NCBI GenBank assembly: GCA_020025195.1
Contig: JAHHSN010000002.1
Location: 45,014-109,013 of the forward strand
Length of the DNA: 64,000 nucleotides
Source: Angelakisella sp.
GTDB taxonomy: Bacteria; Bacillota; Clostridia; Oscillospirales; Ruminococcaceae
Direction of reading: 5' to 3'
A program made the translations under genes and the position numbers. This document shows positions 8,255 to 15,418 of the stretch, in pieces. The notes below the pieces were generated by a model. It was given only the letters and a program-made list of their open reading frames with translations, did not search any database and was not told the origin of the DNA. Position 1 is the first letter of the stretch; every line of letters begins with the position of its first letter.

Positions 8255-9031
8255 TTACTTATTCTGGAATTCCTCGTGTTTGCGCTTCTCGAGGAACGCG
8301 TTCATGCCCTCTTTCTGGTCGAGGGTCTCAAAGCAGTCGCCAAAGAGCTTTTCCTCGATGACGATGGCCTGATCCATATCCACGTCGATGCCTTCGTTCA
8401 TTGCCTTCTTGCAGTTGCGAACGGCAATGGGAGCATTCTTCGCGATGGTGGAAGCGAGCTTCTTCGCAGCGGGAAGGAGCTCCTCCAGGGGATAAACGCT
8501 GTTGACAAGACCGATACGATACGCTTCGTCCGCCTTGATGTTGCGGGCGCCGTAGATCATCTCCTTGGCCTTGCCGGTGCCAACCACGCGCATGAGACGC
8601 TGGGTGCCGCCGAAGCCGGGGGTGATGCCGAGGCCAACCTCAGGCTGACCGAAGACGGCGTTCTCGGAGCAGATGCGGATGTCGCAGCTCATGGAGAGCT
8701 CGCAGCCGCCGCCCAGCGAGAAGCCGTTAACCGCAGCGATAACGGGGAGGGGGAAGGTTTCCAGACGACGGAAAACGTCGTTGCCCTTCTTACCGAAGGC
8801 TTCGCCCTCGGCCTTGGTGAGGGTGCTCATCTCGCCAATGTCCGCGCCCGCCACAAAGGCCTTTTCTCCGGCGCCGGTGACAATGAGGCAGCGGATGGCG
8901 TCTTGATCGACCGCGTCCAGAACAGCGGAAAGCTCATCCAGAACAGCGCTGTTCAGCGCATTGAGCGCCTTGGGGCGGTTGATGGTGAGGATACCGACCT
9001 GACCCTCCACTTCATAGGTAACAAATTCCAT
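8255..9031 (-). CDS. crt: 3-hydroxybutyryl-CoA dehydratase (crotonase)
   Basis: Dehydrates 3-hydroxybutyryl-CoA to crotonyl-CoA. The 258-residue crotonase-fold protein has the oxyanion-hole segment AGADIGEM and the two catalytic glutamates, in GGGCELSMSCDIR and GQPEVGLGITPGFGGTQRL. It lies 82 nt after thl, a gap that holds a strong hairpin, and 46 nt before hbd. Confidence 0.95.
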   Translation of the reverse strand: MEFVTYEVEGQVGILTINRPKALNALNSAVLDELSAVLDAVDQDAIRCLIVTGAGEKAFVAGADIGEMSTLTKAEGEAFGKKGNDVFRRLETFPLPVIAAVNGFSLGGGCELSMSCDIRICSENAVFGQPEVGLGITPGFGGTQRLMRVVGTGKAKEMIYGARNIKADEAYRIGLVNSVYPLEELLPAAKKLASTIAKNAPIAVRNCKKAMNEGIDVDMDQAIVIEEKLFGDCFETLDQKEGMNAFLEKRKHEEFQNK

Positions 9032-9063
9032 GGATCGTCACTCCTATAAATATGATGATGGCA

Positions 9064-9096
9064 GGTCACCGGGCAGCAAAGCGCTGTCCGGTGACC
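9064..9096 (-). other. Strong hairpin between thl and crt
   Basis: GGTCACCGG (9064-9072) pairs perfectly with CCGGTGACC (9088-9096), and the stem extends inward by five more pairs (one a wobble) to a 5-nt loop. No T-run follows, so it is not a standard terminator. It may adjust the thl/crt ratio by partial termination or by protecting 3' ends after cleavage. Confidence 0.7.
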
Positions 9097-9113
9097 CAGA
9101 TTAATTATAACGA

Positions 9114-10304
9114 TTAGTCACGCTCAACTACGGTCGCGCAGCCCATGCCGCCGCCGATGCAGAGAGTGGCAAGACCGGACTTGGCGTCGCGCTTCTGCAT
9201 CTCATGGAGCAGAGTAACGAGGATACGGCAGCCGGAAGCACCTACGGGATGGCCGAGGGCGATGGCACCGCCGTTGACATTGAGCTTCGCCATATCAAAG
9301 CCGAGGTCGCGGCCGACAGCCAGAGACTGAGCAGCGAAAGCTTCGTTGGCTTCGATGAGATCCATGTCAGCAACCTTCTTGCCGAGACGATCCATCAGCT
9401 TGCGGGTAGCAGCGATCGGGCCGAGACCCATGACGCTGGGATCTACGCCGCCGAGGTCACCGCCGACCCAGGTAGCCATGGGCTTAACACCCAGCTCCTT
9501 GGCCTTCTCCTCGCTCATGACAACCACAGCGGCAGCGCCGTCGTTGATACCGGAGGAGTTACCGGCGGTCACGATGCCGTCCTTCTTGAAGGCGGGCTTC
9601 AGCTTGGCAAGACCTTCAGCGGTGGTGCCGGGACGGGGACCCTCGTCGGTGTCAACGATGGTGTCGCCCTTCTTGCCGTGGATAACAACGGGAACGATCT
9701 CATCCTTGAAGGCACCGGCTTCCTGCGCGGCAACAGCCTTCTGCTGGCTGTTGGCGGCAAACTCATCCAGCTCCTCACGGGTGAGGTGATACTGCTCAGC
9801 AACGTTCTCAGCAGTAATGCCCATGTGATAGTTGTTGAAGACGTCCCACAGAGCATCGTTGACCATGGTGTCGACGAGCTCGCTCTTGCCCATGGGGTAA
9901 CCCATGCGGTAACCGTTACGGCCCTTCATCATTGCGAAGGGAGCCATGGACATATTCTCAGTACCACCGGCGACAACGATGTCGGCACGGCCGGTCTCGA
10001 TGAGCATCGCGGCGGTGTTGACAGCCTCAAGGCCGGAACCGCAGACGACGTTCAGGCAGACAGCGGGAGTGGTGATGGGAAGACCCGCCTTGAGAGAAGC
10101 CTGACGGGCAACGTTCTGGCCCTGACCGGCCTGAATAACACAGCCCATGTAGACCTGATCGACCTGCTCGGGCTTAAGACCCGCGCGCTTTACAGCTTCC
10201 GCGATGACAACAGCGCCGAGATCGGCAGCGGACACGTTGGAGAGAGCACCGTTCATTTTGCCGATAGCAGTACGGCAGGCGCCGGCTAATACGATTTTCT
10301 TCAT
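9114..10304 (-). CDS. thl: Acetyl-CoA C-acetyltransferase (thiolase)
   Basis: Condenses two acetyl-CoA to acetoacetyl-CoA, the entry step of butyrate synthesis. All three catalytic elements of the family are present: Cys88 in [13 protein letters not shown], the His in [15 protein letters not shown], and the second Cys in [10 protein letters not shown]. At 396 residues the length is standard. AAGGAGG precedes the ATG. It starts 79 nt after coaD with no convincing terminator or promoter in the gap (only a 6-bp hairpin without a T-run), so I read it as part of a coaD-led operon. Confidence 0.96.
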   Translation of the reverse strand: MKKIVLAGACRTAIGKMNGALSNVSAADLGAVVIAEAVKRAGLKPEQVDQVYMGCVIQAGQGQNVARQASLKAGLPITTPAVCLNVVCGSGLEAVNTAAMLIETGRADIVVAGGTENMSMAPFAMMKGRNGYRMGYPMGKSELVDTMVNDALWDVFNNYHMGITAENVAEQYHLTREELDEFAANSQQKAVAAQEAGAFKDEIVPVVIHGKKGDTIVDTDEGPRPGTTAEGLAKLKPAFKKDGIVTAGNSSGINDGAAAVVVMSEEKAKELGVKPMATWVGGDLGGVDPSVMGLGPIAATRKLMDRLGKKVADMDLIEANEAFAAQSLAVGRDLGFDMAKLNVNGGAIALGHPVGASGCRILVTLLHEMQKRDAKSGLATLCIGGGMGCATVVERD

Positions 10305-10383
10305 GATGTAGTTGCCTCCTTAAATTGAATCTTTTAAATTGTAGACTAATATTTTGAGATTGCCTCGCAATCGGGGTGACGGT

Positions 10384-10875
10384 TCAGAGCTGGCCCTGGC
10401 TGAGCTTTTCCCGCAGCCGGGCGGCGACATAGGGGTTTACAAACTTATTGATGTTGGTGCCCTCATAGTGCGCTACCTCCTTGACGATGGTGCTGCTGAG
10501 GTAGGCGTAGCGGGGGCTGGTGGTAAAGAACATAGTGTCGATGTTGGGGTCCAGGATGCGGTTGGTCTGTGCCATCTGCATCTCCACCTCAAAATCGGTG
10601 ACGGCACGCAGCCCGCGGATGATGATATTGGCGCCGCGGTCCCGGGCAAAGTCCACTGTGCGGCCGGTGAAGGTCTCCACCGTAACGTTGGGGAATTCCC
10701 GGGTACTTTCCCGCAGCATATCCACGCGCTCCTCCACAGTAAAGAGAGGATGTTTGTCTCGATTGATGAGCACTCCGATGATGAGGTTGTCCACAGCGCG
10801 GGAAGCGCGTCGGATGATGTCGATGTGGCCGAGGGTGACGGGGTCGAAGCTCCCCGGATAAATCGCTTTTATCAT
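10384..10875 (-). CDS. coaD: Phosphopantetheine adenylyltransferase
   Basis: Fourth step of coenzyme A synthesis: 4'-phosphopantetheine plus ATP gives dephospho-CoA. The nucleotidyltransferase signature [19 protein letters not shown] is at the N-terminus, and the substrate-loop region [16 protein letters not shown] and the SSTIVKEVA helix are intact. 163 residues, typical. In most Firmicutes coaD follows rsmD; here rsmD is 34 kb away and coaD heads the butyrate genes. Its promoter carries the multi-half-site operator described separately. Confidence 0.96.
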   Translation of the reverse strand: MIKAIYPGSFDPVTLGHIDIIRRASRAVDNLIIGVLINRDKHPLFTVEERVDMLRESTREFPNVTVETFTGRTVDFARDRGANIIIRGLRAVTDFEVEMQMAQTNRILDPNIDTMFFTTSPRYAYLSSTIVKEVAHYEGTNINKFVNPYVAARLREKLSQGQL

Positions 10876-10907
10876 AGCCCTATCCTTTCAGCGGAGATGG
10901 TTCATGA

Positions 10908-10960
10908 GGGATTGTTCTTCTTGGCCTCAATGAACATTGCTCCAATATAAGAACAATCCC
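10908..10960 (-). repeat. 12-bp perfect inverted repeat in the coaD leader
   Basis: GGGATTGTTCTT (10908-10919) and AAGAACAATCCC (10949-10960) are exact reverse complements separated by 29 nt. They fall in the coaD 5' leader, the distal arm beginning near the predicted start of transcription. In RNA they would form a 12-bp stem ahead of the ribosome site. Confidence 0.75.
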
Positions 10961-10989
10961 AGTATAACTATTTGACAAACGATTGTCAA
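10961..10989 (-). promoter_or_regulatory. Promoter of coaD and the butyrate operon
   Basis: On the minus strand TTGACA (10984-10989), a 17-nt spacer and TATACT (10961-10966) form a near-consensus housekeeping promoter about 90 nt ahead of coaD. The -35 is embedded in the operator described next. Confidence 0.85.
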
Positions 10990-11004
10990 ATAGTTGACAA
11001 TCGT
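10968..11004. promoter_or_regulatory. Triple half-site operator (Rex-like 7-4-7 architecture)
   Basis: Three heptamers, TTGACAA (10972), TTGTCAA (10983) and TTGACAA (10994), alternate in orientation and start exactly 11 bp apart. They create two overlapping perfect 11-bp inverted repeats: 10968-10978 with 10983-10993, and 10979-10989 with 10994-11004. Each core is a 7-N4-7 palindrome of 18 bp, the layout of the Clostridial Rex site (TTGTTAA-N4-TTAACAA), though the inner bases differ. It covers the -35 and spacer of the coaD promoter, so binding should repress. The identity of the binding protein is inference. Confidence 0.75.
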
Positions 11005-11369
11005 CAAAAAGACGGAAAACAGGGGTGTTTCATGGGTAATATTACCCCCTCATTTTACGATTTAGGGGAAAGCTATAAAAGCTTGCACCCATTTATGAAT
11101 AAATACATTCCTATCTTGTTATATAGCACCAATAAATGAGCGAAAATAGTGAAAAAGTAAACGAGCGAAGGCGACAAGTTGCACAAAAAACGGACATAAA
11201 ATTTGGAATTGGCTGGTGCCGGAAAAAAACAGTTTGTTGTTTTTTTATAGTAGAAATGTTATGGTAACTTCAAAACCCATGCTGCTCCCATTATAGATGC
11301 ACAAAGAAAAAAGAGAAGTGCGGAGAGAGAATCCCGGGCAGAAAAGGTGTCGCGGGAGGTGGAGGTTCG

Positions 11370-11378
11370 TGGTATAAT
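11370..11378 (+). promoter_or_regulatory. Extended -10 promoter of the NUDIX-DUF523 unit
   Basis: TGGTATAAT lies 43 nt before the NUDIX start, with no clear -35. Confidence 0.6.
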
Positions 11379-11420
11379 GGAGCCGGAAACCACAGCTTGC
11401 CGAGAAAGAGAGGAATTGCC

Positions 11421-11906
11421 ATGATCCTGTCCACCCTTTGCTATATTGAAAAAGAAGACTGCTGCCTTCTGCTTCACCGTGTGAAAAAGAAAAACGACCT
11501 CAACCACGACAAGTGGATCGGGATCGGCGGGAAATTTGAGGAAGGGGAAAGCCCGGAGGAGTGCATCCTCCGCGAAACGCGGGAGGAAACGGGGCTCAGC
11601 CTTACCGACTACCGCTACCGTGGCCTTGTGACCTTTACCTCAAACGAAGCCCCTGCCGAGTATATGCACCTCTTTACCGCCTCGGGCTTTACCGGGACGC
11701 TGAAGGAGTGTGACGAGGGCACGCTGGAATGGGTTCCGTGGAAAAAATTCGCGTCTCTGCCGCAGTGGGAGGGCGACCGCATCTTCCTCAGGCTTCTTAG
11801 GGAAGGAGCACCGTTCTTTTCCCTCAAGCTTACCTATGAGGGCGACCGCCTTGCCGCGGCGGCGCTGAACGGAAAGCCGCTTGAGAAAGGGGAGTGGAAC
11901 GCATGA
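11421..11906 (+). CDS. NUDIX hydrolase (MutT / 8-oxo-dGTP diphosphatase type)
   Basis: Hydrolyses a nucleoside diphosphate linked to another moiety; similarity in layout is to 8-oxo-dGTP diphosphatases that clean oxidised nucleotides. The complete NUDIX box GGKFEEGESPEECILRETREE plus TGL is present at residues 35-58. 161 residues, with a normal N-terminal strand (MILSTLCYIEKEDCCLLLHR). I chose the ATG at 11421 after GAGAGGA. The stop overlaps the start of the next gene as ATGA. The substrate is not provable from sequence. Confidence 0.88.
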   Translation: MILSTLCYIEKEDCCLLLHRVKKKNDLNHDKWIGIGGKFEEGESPEECILRETREETGLSLTDYRYRGLVTFTSNEAPAEYMHLFTASGFTGTLKECDEGTLEWVPWKKFASLPQWEGDRIFLRLLREGAPFFSLKLTYEGDRLAAAALNGKPLEKGEWNA

Positions 11907-12367
11907 ATATTCTGGTCAGCACCTGTCTTTTGGGGCTTCCCTGCCGCTATGACGGCGAGAGCCGTCTCTGCCCGGAGGTTTTGGAGCTTATGAAGGTGCA
12001 TCATCTGGTGCCGGTCTGTCCCGAGACCATCGGGGGACTGGCCACCCCGCGCCCGCCCGCCGAGCGGAGGGGAGAGCGGGTTGTCACCCGGGAGGGACGG
12101 GACGTGACCGAGGAGTACAGAAGGGGTGCCGAAGCGGCGCTCACGCTCTGCCGCCTGTTTGACTGCAAAGCGGCGCTCCTCAAGGAGAGAAGTCCCAGCT
12201 GCGGGTGCGGTTTTATCCACAACGGGCTCTTTGACGGAGGTCTGATCGAAGGGGACGGCGTCACCGCCGAGCTCCTGAGGGAGCATGGCGTTCCGGTTTA
12301 TGGCGAGAGCGAATGGAAAAAGCTGCTGCCGCCAGAGACGGAAAAGCCGAAAAAGTATAAGTATTAA
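11903..12367 (+). CDS. DUF523 family protein
   Basis: 154-residue member of the DUF523 family. The start overlaps the NUDIX stop by 4 nt (ATGA), so the two are translationally coupled. Conserved cysteines and signature stretches are visible: VSTCLLGLPCRYDG, PVCPETIGGL with the following PRPPAE, and LLKERSPSCGCGFIHNGLF. The cysteine pattern suggests metal or Fe-S binding, but no activity is established for this stand-alone form. Coupling to a NUDIX enzyme may hint at nucleotide or thionucleotide metabolism; that is speculation. Confidence 0.85.
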   Translation: MNILVSTCLLGLPCRYDGESRLCPEVLELMKVHHLVPVCPETIGGLATPRPPAERRGERVVTREGRDVTEEYRRGAEAALTLCRLFDCKAALLKERSPSCGCGFIHNGLFDGGLIEGDGVTAELLREHGVPVYGESEWKKLLPPETEKPKKYKY

Positions 12368-12433
12368 ATAGAAGAATAGCATAAAACGGTGCAAAATAAC
12401 ACCATTTCATAAATATTTTACAAAAGACAGAAA

Positions 12434-12472
12434 AAAAGGACGGCGAGACCGGGAGGGCCTTGTCGTCCTTTT
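12434..12472. terminator. Bidirectional terminator
   Basis: AAAAGGACGGCGAG pairs (with wobbles) with CTTGTCGTCCTTTT, between the plus-strand DUF523 gene and the converging HAD gene. Confidence 0.8.
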
Positions 12473-12492
12473 AATTGATGCGTGGGAAAAGT

Positions 12493-13335
12493 TTAGATGA
12501 CGCCCAAATGCCTCACCGCAAAGGCAACTCCGTCCTCTTCGTTTCGGCGGGTCACAAAGTCGGCGGCGGCTTTCACCTCGTCCAGAGCGTTTCCCATCGC
12601 GACGCCGATGCCGGCCAGCTTTATCATGTCGGTGTCGTTGTCCGCATCCCCAAAGGCGATGCATTCCGCGGGGGAAAGGCCTAAGATCTCACAGACCTGC
12701 CGGAGCCCCCAGCTTTTACTGGCTCTCCGGTCGTTGATCTCCAGATTGTAGGGGAGAGTGCTCACCATACGAAGTGCGTCTCCGAAGCGTTCCCTGCCCC
12801 AAGCCTTTACCGACGCCTTCTGCTCGGGAGTCACAAAGGGCAGGTTGACCTTTTCCACCGGGAAGGCGTTGGGCTCGGCGTAATGGCGGATGTTCTCCAC
12901 CACGACGCCGGTGCCGCTACGGAAGGCGTGGAGATGATAGGGGGGAAGGTGCAGCTCCTCCCGGCGCTCCCAGTGCGCCCGGGAAAGGAACATCTGTCCG
13001 CCGGCGCAGAGCTCCACCAGAAGCTCCGGCTCCTCCCGCTCCAGATGGGCGAGAATCTCCTCGGTAATGTCATAGGGGAGAGCGGCGCGGCGCAGAACGG
13101 TACCGTCCCGCCGGGTGACGGAGCTTCCGTTGCAGGTGATGAAATAGCGGATGTATGGGATGGCGCGGACGGCGGGGGCCACGGCGCTGAGGCTCCGTCC
13201 GGTGGCGGCGACCACATGGATACCATGGGCGGCGGCCTCATCTAGAGCGGCGCGGTTCGCGGGGGAGACGGTCTCGTGGTCGTCCATCAGCAGGGTGCCG
13301 TCGAGATCCAGCGCGATGAGTTTAATGGGGGCCAT
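12493..13335 (-). CDS. Cof-type HAD-IIB sugar/nucleotide phosphatase
   Basis: A cytoplasmic phosphatase of the HAD superfamily. Motif I is LIALDLDGTLL, motif II is ATGRS, and motifs III/IV are KSWGLRQVCEILGL and AFGDADNDTDMIKLAG; the Cof-type C2 cap lies between. About 280 residues, normal. The ATG at 13335 follows GGAGG and overlaps the end of the upstream pseudouridine synthase gene by 14 nt, so translation is probably coupled. The physiological substrate cannot be told from sequence. Confidence 0.9.
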   Translation of the reverse strand: MAPIKLIALDLDGTLLMDDHETVSPANRAALDEAAAHGIHVVAATGRSLSAVAPAVRAIPYIRYFITCNGSSVTRRDGTVLRRAALPYDITEEILAHLEREEPELLVELCAGGQMFLSRAHWERREELHLPPYHLHAFRSGTGVVVENIRHYAEPNAFPVEKVNLPFVTPEQKASVKAWGRERFGDALRMVSTLPYNLEINDRRASKSWGLRQVCEILGLSPAECIAFGDADNDTDMIKLAGIGVAMGNALDEVKAAADFVTRRNEEDGVAFAVRHLGVI

Positions 13336-14341
13336 GGGTTTCCTCCTTTGGGGGGCAGTCCCGGCGGGAGCCCCTGCGGTAGTTTTCTCGGATCTCCTCC
13401 ACCGTGGTGGGCGCGGTTTCCCGCAGCTCCTCGGTGAGGGCATGAAGCGGTGCTTCCCATGCAATCCCCTTTTCTTCCAGAAGCGTTGCCATATCCTCCG
13501 GGAGGGGCGCGGTGAGGAGAAGAAGCTCCCCCGTCGCGGGGTGGGTGAAGGCGACTCCCACCGAGTGGAGCGCCTGCCGCTTCAGCAGTTCCATCGGGCC
13601 GCCGTAAAGCTCGTCCCCCAGAAGGGGATGCCCGATGGCGCTCATATGTACCCGGATCTGGTGGGTGCGCCCGGTATAAAGCCGGAACCCCACGAGCGAA
13701 AGGCTTTGGTCGGGGGCGGCTGCCAGCACCTCATATTCGGTGACGGCTTCCTCGCCGTCGGGGGAGATGATCCGCTTCATCTCATAGGGGGCCTCCCGTT
13801 CAATGGGAAAGCGGATGACCCCATGGGGCTTTTCCGGAACGCCCGCCACCACGGCGCAGTAACGCTTGGTGACTGCCTTCCAGAGCTTCCCCGCGGCAAT
13901 TTTGTGGCGTGCCACCACCACCGCGCCGGTTGTGTCTTTATCAATGCGGTTGACCGCCCGGAAAACGGCAGAAACACCTTCCTTTTGGCACATGGCGGCA
14001 TAGACGCTGGCAAGCGTCCCGAAGATATGCCCGCCCGACTGATGCACCGGCATATCGGCGGGCTTATTAAAGACGGCGACGTCCGCGTCCCAGTAGAGGG
14101 TCGGCACCTCAATGTCCGAGAGGGGGAGGGGGCGGGCCTCCTCCTTGAGGTTTATTTCCAGAAGATCGCCCTCCCGCAGGAGGTCGACGGTGCGGGCGTG
14201 CGCGCCGTTCAGGAGGATGCCCTCCGGGTAGTGCTTGAGGGAGATGATGGTACGGCGGGAGACTCCCTCTTTTTCCCGGAGGTACTGCTGGATCTCCAGC
14301 CCCGCGTCCTCTTTTCGGATGGGGAACCGAAGCGTCGTCAT
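13322..14341 (-). CDS. RluA-family RNA pseudouridine synthase
   Basis: Converts specific uridines of RNA to pseudouridine. An N-terminal S4-like region (LREKEGVSRRTIISLK, then INLKEEA) precedes the catalytic domain with NRIDKDTTGAVVVARH, LYTGRTHQIRVHMSAIGHPL and GDELYGG. The catalytic Asp is present, but the family's HRLD reads NRID here. 339 residues from the ATG at 14341, which lies 8 nt after AAAGGAGGG. A C-terminal tail of about 70 residues past the core is unusual. The target RNA position is unknown. Confidence 0.9.
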   Translation of the reverse strand: MTTLRFPIRKEDAGLEIQQYLREKEGVSRRTIISLKHYPEGILLNGAHARTVDLLREGDLLEINLKEEARPLPLSDIEVPTLYWDADVAVFNKPADMPVHQSGGHIFGTLASVYAAMCQKEGVSAVFRAVNRIDKDTTGAVVVARHKIAAGKLWKAVTKRYCAVVAGVPEKPHGVIRFPIEREAPYEMKRIISPDGEEAVTEYEVLAAAPDQSLSLVGFRLYTGRTHQIRVHMSAIGHPLLGDELYGGPMELLKRQALHSVGVAFTHPATGELLLLTAPLPEDMATLLEEKGIAWEAPLHALTEELRETAPTTVEEIRENYRRGSRRDCPPKEETHGPH

Positions 14342-14434
14342 GGGAAAAGCCCTCCTTTCGCCCGGCGGCTTACCCGCCTTGAAATTCATCCGCTATTATA
14401 GCATATTCCCGGCGGCCCGACAAATGCCGCCCGT

Positions 14435-14487
14435 AAAAAAGCACGCCGCGGAGGCATTCCTGCCCGGCGGCGCGCGATGATGTGCTT
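14435..14487 (-). terminator. Terminator of the prmA-vanY unit
   Basis: On the minus strand AAGCAC and GTGCTTTTTT close a long GC-rich stem. The left arm overlaps the last two bases of the stop codon of the preceding gene. Confidence 0.8.
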
Positions 14488-15397
14488 ATTTTGCCACGCC
14501 GAGATACTCCTCCAGCGTGATGCCGTGTTCCATGATATAGGTGGCGACCTCCTTGCCGACATAGCGGAAGTGCCACGGCTCAAAGCCGATGCCGGTCACC
14601 TCGGTCTTATCCTTGGGGTAGCGGAGAATGAAGCCGTATTCCGCGCAGTGTTCCTTCATCCAGATGGCCTCGGGATCATTCTCAAACTCCGGCTCCAGAT
14701 TGGGATGATGCATATAGAAGTCCATCGAGATGATATCCACCGCAAGCCCGGTGTTGTGCTCGCTGGTTCCGGGAGGGGCGACCCACTGGGCGGCAACGAC
14801 CTCCGCCTCCTTGCGGGAAAGACCCTCCGTATTCATGCGGAAGATGACCTCGTTTTCCAGAAGCTCCGCGCTTTTGGCGAAGGTGCGGTGCCCGGAGATG
14901 ATCTGAAGGCTGTGGCCCGCCTCCTTGGCGCCGTTTATAAACGCCTCCAGATGGGGCGCCACGCGGGTGTCGATGCGGCGGTTGCCCACGGTGGTGAGAT
15001 CGATGTCATACTCCTCGGAGAGGGGGTAAGCGGCGCTCACCAGAACGGTGCGCCAGTCCTCATGCCCGGGGTTGGTAACGCCGTTCGCCGGGACCAGAGG
15101 CCCGGCAGGCTTCACCGGGGGGACATAGGGCTTTTCCTCGGGCGGCTCGGCCGGCGGATCGGTCTCTTCCGGATTCTCGGGGTCCCCGGGAAGGGGCGGC
15201 TTTACCACCTCGCCGGGGTTCAGCTCCTGCTCGTGGGAGGGGATGTTCGGGTCCTCCCGGTCTTTTTTCACATACTTCACCAGCTTGATGACGCCGAACA
15301 CGATAAGCCCCAGTACCAGCAGAATGATAATCACTCCGCGGATCTGCTTAAAGAGTCTGCGCCGCTTTTTTCGGGTGGAATAATCATACTTTGCCAT
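14486..15397 (-). CDS. VanY-like D-alanyl-D-alanine carboxypeptidase (M15 family)
   Basis: Membrane-anchored cell-wall peptidase that would trim the terminal D-Ala of peptidoglycan stems. It has a basic N-terminus, one membrane segment (about residues 20-42), a Pro/Glu-rich linker (residues 50-100), then the M15B domain. Zinc-site motifs are visible: SGHRTFAKSAEL, GTSEHNTGLAVDI (His and Asp) and GFEPWHFRYVG (catalytic Glu and His). 303 residues. It lies 21 nt after prmA. No vancomycin-resistance genes are nearby, so this is a housekeeping wall enzyme rather than a resistance cassette. Confidence 0.9.
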   Translation of the reverse strand: MAKYDYSTRKKRRRLFKQIRGVIIILLVLGLIVFGVIKLVKYVKKDREDPNIPSHEQELNPGEVVKPPLPGDPENPEETDPPAEPPEEKPYVPPVKPAGPLVPANGVTNPGHEDWRTVLVSAAYPLSEEYDIDLTTVGNRRIDTRVAPHLEAFINGAKEAGHSLQIISGHRTFAKSAELLENEVIFRMNTEGLSRKEAEVVAAQWVAPPGTSEHNTGLAVDIISMDFYMHHPNLEPEFENDPEAIWMKEHCAEYGFILRYPKDKTEVTGIGFEPWHFRYVGKEVATYIMEHGITLEEYLGVAK

Positions 15398-15418
15398 GCG
15401 GTATTCGTCCTTTCGCTC

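Larger units (their letters stand above)
10876..11420. other. Large intergenic region between coaD and the NUDIX gene
   Basis: 545 nt without a supported gene, markedly more AT-rich than its neighbours. The coaD-proximal 130 nt hold the coaD promoter, a triple-half-site operator and a 12-bp inverted repeat, each listed separately. Further right is a perfect 14-bp palindrome, GGGTAATATTACCC (11034-11047), and an A-run/T-run hairpin near 11224-11247 that could be a weak terminator. The extended -10 TGGTATAAT (11370-11378) serves the NUDIX gene. The remaining sequence shows nothing I can name. Confidence 0.7.

Noticed and set aside
10305..10383. Terminator between coaD and thl
   Set aside because: The only hairpin (GATTGC-GAG-GCAATC) has a 6-bp stem and no U-tract, so it should not end transcription.
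11032..11139. A 35-codon plus-strand frame with a fair ribosome site (AGGGG)
   Set aside because: No promoter is visible for it, the region is AT-rich and the composition looks random; I cannot support it as a gene.
14486..15397. VanY as part of a vancomycin resistance cluster
   Set aside because: No vanR/S/H/A/X neighbours; it pairs with prmA and looks like a housekeeping carboxypeptidase.
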